From: Sellimonas catena | GTDB lineage: Bacteria > Bacillota > Clostridia > Lachnospirales > Lachnospiraceae | Strand: one strand, 5' to 3' | Length of the DNA stretch: 64,000 nucleotides | Assembly (NCBI RefSeq): GCF_045063725.1 | Contig: NZ_CP173695.1 | In this document: positions 59,978 through 64,000 of the stretch, piece after piece | Position numbering within the stretch: position 1 is the stretch's first letter | How the letters are laid out: every line of letters begins with the position of its first letter | Translations under genes and position numbers: made by a program | Notes under the pieces: model-generated | Database searches by the model: none | Seen by the model: only the letters and a program-made list of their open reading frames with translations | Told to the model about the DNA's origin: nothing

Positions 59978-61330
59978 TCACAAAGTTTCTTTTTCTCCCT
60001 GCCATACCGGATTACTGTAAAACAGCAGGCCTTTCTCCGGATGGAATGCCTCAACTCTCGCCCAGTTCCACTCTCCTTTGCGGAACCGGATTTTCTCTTC
60101 TGCTTTCCACCCGCTCTCTGTCTGTATCACATCCATACGGATTCTCTCTCCGTTATGTATGATATAAACTTCCGGCTTCCTGGCTGATTCAATGTAAATG
60201 CGAATATCAATCTTCCTGTTCTGTTCCGGAAGTTCATCTCCCGGAAGATACTCTTCTCCTTCTGACCGTATGTTCAGTTCTGAATTCCTGTTTTCCGCCA
60301 GAACCATATGACCTTTTTTAATATTTTCCAGAAAGATTTCCGGTGTAAGTGCCTCGCAATGTATCAGAGTTTCTTTTTCTTTTGTCGCCCAGATCCGGTA
60401 TCCTTCTCCCCATAACCTGTCCAGAAGTACCGATGTTTTCGCGAATTCTTCCATACTTTTTCCGATTTCCATACAGGTCAGTGACGAAACCGGAATGGCA
60501 TCCTCTTTCCATTCGCTTCCTTTCTGAAACGGATGTTCCAGATTCAGAATCCATCCTCTCTTTACCGCTTCCCGAACTGTCTCATAAAGATACTGTCCGC
60601 TCTCTTTTGTCCCTCTGCTCTCTATCAGTTCTTCCAGACGTTCCGGCATCTTATCAATTCCGATCAATCCTATGTCTCCGAAACAGGATGTAAGTTCCAC
60701 ACCCGGAACTGTCATGACGGAGCTGTCCTTCCAACCTGTCGCCACCACATTTCTCTCTGTCGTGACATAGACATCGACGCCATCTGCTTTCGCTCTCTTT
60801 ACAGCCTCCCGGATCGTATTTTCCCCGCCGGACATCCGGGTACGTGTATGAAGAGCTCCGAGATACCACCCTGTCCTGTTGCTGTAAAACTCCTTGCTGT
60901 TAAAATATCCAAGCCATAACTGCTCGCGATAATGCCGGTCAACCCAGACTTTTGATCCCATTGTTTCCTGCAATTTTCGCTTTTCTCCGCTGATGCAGAT
61001 CCGCAGCGGTATCGTCTCACCTTCGGGAATCGTCTCGAAAAATTCCGGAAAAAGATACAGGCAGATTTTCCATCTGCCTGCTCCAACAGGTCCCGGGACG
61101 CCGCCCGGAGACGTGTGGGAAGCATGTCGTGCAATCGTAAAGTCTTCCTCTCCGTATCCGCACATACGTAAAAGCCGGATCCTGTTCTTTTCATCTCTGA
61201 TCACAATATATCCGGCCCAGTCTGTTTTTGAAGTGATTGTCATTCGTTTCATTGCCTTGGATATTGTGATCGTTTCTTCCAGTTTTGCCGGTGTTGACCG
61301 GTTTACAAAAAATGTAATTGTTTTTTCCAT
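59978..61330 (-). CDS. PHP-domain/CehA-like protein with altered metal-binding residues
   Basis: 450 residues from the ATG with AAAAGAG upstream. The N-terminal ~150 residues are beta-rich. Around 156-350 the sequence follows the PHP/CehA pattern: LGALHTRTR where families read (G)DLHxHT, giving Ala159 and Arg163 for Asp and His. TTERN replaces TDHN (Glu192, Arg193). VPGVELTSCFG and NLEHPF are kept. Several metal ligands are thus missing or changed. A C-terminal beta domain (about 350-450) may bind a ligand. Hydrolase activity is doubtful. Confidence 0.7.
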   Translation of the reverse strand: MEKTITFFVNRSTPAKLEETITISKAMKRMTITSKTDWAGYIVIRDEKNRIRLLRMCGYGEEDFTIARHASHTSPGGVPGPVGAGRWKICLYLFPEFFETIPEGETIPLRICISGEKRKLQETMGSKVWVDRHYREQLWLGYFNSKEFYSNRTGWYLGALHTRTRMSGGENTIREAVKRAKADGVDVYVTTERNVVATGWKDSSVMTVPGVELTSCFGDIGLIGIDKMPERLEELIESRGTKESGQYLYETVREAVKRGWILNLEHPFQKGSEWKEDAIPVSSLTCMEIGKSMEEFAKTSVLLDRLWGEGYRIWATKEKETLIHCEALTPEIFLENIKKGHMVLAENRNSELNIRSEGEEYLPGDELPEQNRKIDIRIYIESARKPEVYIIHNGERIRMDVIQTESGWKAEEKIRFRKGEWNWARVEAFHPEKGLLFYSNPVWQGEKETL

Positions 61331-61426
61331 GATTCGTGCTCTCTTTTCATACAATTTCTTATCAGTATAAGAGAACACGGTTAAATTCACCCCGCCTGTT
61401 TCGTTAAATGCGTGTAAAACGCGGGA

Positions 61427-61930
61427 CTATTCTTCACCTAATTTTTCCGAAATAAAATCTTTCACCTTACCGCTCTCGATCTCCAGAGCCGCAGCCAGCT
61501 CATCATAAAGCACATGTTCCGCTGTCCGGAAATACCGGCTGTCCGCCGCTGTCAGATGTTTCCCCTGTGCTTCCCGTTCCTGCTTTCTGCGATAGATGGT
61601 CTTAATCAGACTGACCAGCTTTTTGCAGTCGCATGTCTTAAGTGCGTTTTTATAAGTCTCTTCACGCTTCCGCTCTTCCGCAATCCCAAGTACCGCAATT
61701 TCCTTCATTTCCTCAATCAGCAACAGAGCCTCCTCTTTACTGATAATCTTTCTCATCGGTATCTTCTGGCTGTCTACGGGAGCAAATACTGTACTTCCCG
61801 TCTCCCCAAAGGGAATCAGGGTATAATACAGCCTGTCCTTATCTTTTGCCACTGTCTCCAGCGGCCCGATCTTTGTGATCCGACAGACGCCATTATGACC
61901 ATATACAACATACTCTCCAACTTTAAACAT
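61427..61930 (-). CDS. CarD-family transcriptional regulator
   Basis: 167 residues from the ATG with an AAAGGCG site. The N-terminal CarD/TRCF-type RNA polymerase-interacting domain (MFKVGEYVVYGHNGVCRITK) is followed by a helical DNA-binding C-terminus (AEHVLYDELAAALEIESGKV). CarD proteins stabilise open promoter complexes. It lies alone between a PHP-type gene and the ureohydrolase. Confidence 0.88.
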   Translation of the reverse strand: MFKVGEYVVYGHNGVCRITKIGPLETVAKDKDRLYYTLIPFGETGSTVFAPVDSQKIPMRKIISKEEALLLIEEMKEIAVLGIAEERKREETYKNALKTCDCKKLVSLIKTIYRRKQEREAQGKHLTAADSRYFRTAEHVLYDELAAALEIESGKVKDFISEKLGEE

Positions 61931-62033
61931 GCGCTCACGCCTTTCTTTGCTCAATCAATCCCTTTCGTTACCTATTTATATATAGTATAACATTTTTTTC
62001 CATTATAAATAAGGCATGAATTGCAAATTTCTC

Positions 62034-62786
62034 TCAGCATTCCAGCAGGTGAAGTAAACTACCATTAATCCGGTCGTCCTGTTCCATTTCCTTCCTGCCT
62101 GCTTCTTCCAGAATAGAACCGGTACATTCTCCACAGATATCTACACCTATCACCTGCTCATGAAGCAGAATCTGATAAATTACCTTTTTCAAATCCGCAA
62201 GTTTCATTTTCCCCTGATTCCAGTTTGTCTTCACCTGCGAAGGATCCAGAATATCCTTGTCGATCGTAAGATACACCGGCACTTCAATATGTTTCTTCCG
62301 GAATTCCTCCCAGATGCGGTCATGCACCACAGCCTCTTCATTGTAGGCGGCAATTCTGTCTTTGTATTTTTCCGGAAGACTTTTTACAAGTTCCTCTTCC
62401 GCTCCAAGCAAAACGATCTTTCTTACATGCGGATTTTCGTCCAGCACCCGCGCAGCCCAGCATCCGCAGGAAAGCAGATTTTCAAACAGAGATGGCTGGG
62501 CATCCGGATGATGATCGATTAAAATAAGGACAAACGGCTCCCTGATCTTATCGGTCCAAAGTTTTGTCATATAGTGATAATTTCCGGAGTCAATAAAGTG
62601 AATCCCTTCCGGCGGAAGTTTCCTTATCCGCTCTTCCAGAATCTGCTCCGCCTGTTCATCACAGTAGCAGTTTGTCCCGTGGATATCTCTGCAGTCGATC
62701 CAGCAGATTTTTTCGCTCCGGTAAAATGTCTCTTTCTCATAAATGCCAGTAAAATTCATCACCACCGGCCTGCCGTCCTGCCTCAT
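62034..62786 (-). CDS. Arginase/agmatinase-family ureohydrolase
   Basis: 250 residues, short for the family (usually about 300). All six Mn ligands have candidates: His71 (SGNYHY), Asp91/His93/Asp95 (DHHPD) and the two Asp of LTIDKDILDP near 195. The usual DAHxD reads DHHPD here. The substrate is uncertain; formiminoglutamate, agmatine or guanidino compounds are possible. The ATG lies just after the stop of a FAD-dependent oxidoreductase (GGAGGAG site within its end), so they are co-translated. Confidence 0.8.
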   Translation of the reverse strand: MRQDGRPVVMNFTGIYEKETFYRSEKICWIDCRDIHGTNCYCDEQAEQILEERIRKLPPEGIHFIDSGNYHYMTKLWTDKIREPFVLILIDHHPDAQPSLFENLLSCGCWAARVLDENPHVRKIVLLGAEEELVKSLPEKYKDRIAAYNEEAVVHDRIWEEFRKKHIEVPVYLTIDKDILDPSQVKTNWNQGKMKLADLKKVIYQILLHEQVIGVDICGECTGSILEEAGRKEMEQDDRINGSLLHLLEC

Positions 62787-62790
62787 GCGA

Positions 62791-64000
62791 TCACTCCTCC
62801 GCCTGTTCCATCTTGTTCAGAATACACCTTGCTGTATAAAGGCCGTTAGCCGATGCCTGCTGAAGGCCTCTTGTAATGGCTGCTCCGTCTCCCATTGCAC
62901 GGAGGCCTTTTATATTTGTCTCAAATTCTTTGTCCGTTACAACCTTATTGGAGTAAAATTTGACTTCCACTCCATAGAGCAGTGTCTCATCACTTGCAAT
63001 TCCCGGAGTCACCTTATCAAGGGCTTTGATCATTTCATCAATATCAACCATGATTCTGTGCGGGAATACCAATGAAAGGTCTCCCGGCACTGCATCTTTC
63101 AAAGTCGGAATCAGGTTGTTTCTTACGAGACGCTCTGATGTTGTTCTTCTGCCGCGCCGGAAATCCCCGTATCTCTGAACGAGAATTTTTCCATCACAGA
63201 GCATATTCCCAAGCTGCGCAATGTGTTTTCCGTACTCAATCGGAGTTTTAAACGGTTCGGTAAAGTTCTTTGACACCAGAAGAGCGAAATTGGTATTCTT
63301 TGTCTTCATATCTTTTGATTTATAGGCGTGCCCGTTCACAACCGCAAGTCCGCCTTCATAGTATTCTGTCGCTACTTCTCCGGATGGATTTGTACAGAAT
63401 ACACGCACTTTATCGTCAAATGTCGGTGTATAGTAGACAAGCTTCGCTTCATAGAGCTTTTCATTTAGCTCTTTCATAATCTCATCCCGGACCTCTACAC
63501 GGACTCCCACATCAACCGTTCCATTCTGCGTTTCAATCCCATGTTCCTGACAGATATGCGAAAACCATTCAGAGCCTTCCCTGCCGACGCCTGCAACGAT
63601 CTCCGGCGCATAGAAGGTTTCTCCTTTCTCTGTGACCACTCCGACTGCTTTTCCATCCTCTATAAGAATATCCTGAACCATCGTCATAAACCGGATTTTT
63701 ACATTAGTTTCCTCCAGATGCTTCTGAAGTCTTGTATAAATCTTGTATCCTTCTTCTGTACCAAGATGCCGGATCGGGCACTCAATCAATTTCAGATTTG
63801 CACGGATGGATTTTGCACGGATGTCCTCGATCGCCTGCATATCATCCAGACCGTAAACCTTTTCATCTGCTCCGAATTTCAGATAAATGCTGTCCGCCTC
63901 CCGGATCAGCTCTTCCGCTTTTTCATAACCTAAAATGTCCGGAAGAGTCCCTCCGACTTCCGGAGAGAGAGAAAGTTTCCCGTCGGAAAATGCTCCTGCT
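62791..64000 (-). CDS. FAD-dependent dehydrogenase (COG2509 type), 5' part outside the window
   Basis: At least 402 codons are open, continuing past the right edge. The first visible residues (GAFSDGKLSLSPEVGG) are close to the FAD-binding N-terminus of this family. The rest includes YKIYTRLQKHLEETNVKIRF, VAGVGREGSEWF, DVGVRVEVRDE and the C-terminal MGDGAAITRGLQQASANGLY with a FAD-binding Gly-Asp. Members are found near glutamate or lipid genes and are of uncertain substrate. It is upstream of and coupled to the ureohydrolase gene. Confidence 0.82.
   Translation of the reverse strand, partial: AGAFSDGKLSLSPEVGGTLPDILGYEKAEELIREADSIYLKFGADEKVYGLDDMQAIEDIRAKSIRANLKLIECPIRHLGTEEGYKIYTRLQKHLEETNVKIRFMTMVQDILIEDGKAVGVVTEKGETFYAPEIVAGVGREGSEWFSHICQEHGIETQNGTVDVGVRVEVRDEIMKELNEKLYEAKLVYYTPTFDDKVRVFCTNPSGEVATEYYEGGLAVVNGHAYKSKDMKTKNTNFALLVSKNFTEPFKTPIEYGKHIAQLGNMLCDGKILVQRYGDFRRGRRTTSERLVRNNLIPTLKDAVPGDLSLVFPHRIMVDIDEMIKALDKVTPGIASDETLLYGVEVKFYSNKVVTDKEFETNIKGLRAMGDGAAITRGLQQASANGLYTARCILNKMEQAEE

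Overview
The window looks like a chromosomal segment of a low-to-mid GC Firmicute, most likely a gut Lachnospiraceae (class Clostridia). The reasons are the linked gdpP-rplI-dnaB block, MutS2, a YhaM-type exoribonuclease, an rpmG-secE-nusG-rplK-rplA cluster, strong AGGAGG-type ribosome sites throughout, and accessory genes (large serine recombinase element, ISLre2-type IS, Rpn/PD-(D/E)XK genes, many AraC regulators) typical of that family. No rRNA, tRNA or CRISPR array was recognised.

Layout. 1-4.5 kb: the 5' end of birA, a MerR-RDD membrane regulator, then an AraC regulator and MFS transporter, with a candidate small RNA behind them. 4.5-24.1 kb: mostly housekeeping genes (RlmCD-type rRNA methylase, YhaM, an S1C protease-like protein that has lost His and Asp of its triad, MutS2 with a two-component system, a lone sugar-binding lipoprotein, a ferredoxin, a MerR regulator, dnaB-rplI-gdpP, an M50 protease, Ogt). 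A DUF624 gene is split here by an ISLre2-family IS with a 9-bp target duplication. 24.2-38.6 kb: a 13.6-kb integrative mobilizable element that has split an XRE-type regulator gene. It holds a large serine recombinase, a TnpW-like protein, iteron-like GTCAACC repeats, a VirE-type ATPase, a CHC2 primase, a MobA/MobL relaxase whose expected start codon reads ATA, an oriT with an RSF1010-type nic core, an excisionase-like protein and, as cargo, a response regulator, histidine kinase and FtsX-type ABC transporter with shared 21-bp operator-like repeats. 38.7-48.8 kb: a second AraC/MFS pair paralogous to the one at 2-4 kb, an ABC-2 exporter with a divergent AraC gene, a broken glycosyltransferase, a recent tandem duplication of an Rpn-family nuclease gene, and a ferredoxin-type aldo/keto reductase. 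48.9-51.2 kb: the ribosomal protein/NusG operon.

51.3-59.6 kb is the most interesting chromosomal operon. An amino-acid ABC importer, an M20 amidohydrolase, a PatB/MalY-type C-S lyase, a PucR-type regulator and a protein that fuses a 2-hydroxyacyl-CoA dehydratase/double-cubane iron-sulfur domain to a PucR-type regulatory domain are read as one unit. The set would suit uptake, deacylation and beta-elimination of N-acylated or S-substituted cysteine compounds, with the last gene acting as a possible redox-linked sensor; this is an inference from gene content. 59.9-64 kb holds a PHP/CehA-like protein with damaged metal sites, a CarD-type regulator, an arginase-family ureohydrolase and the 3' part of a FAD-dependent dehydrogenase cut by the window edge.
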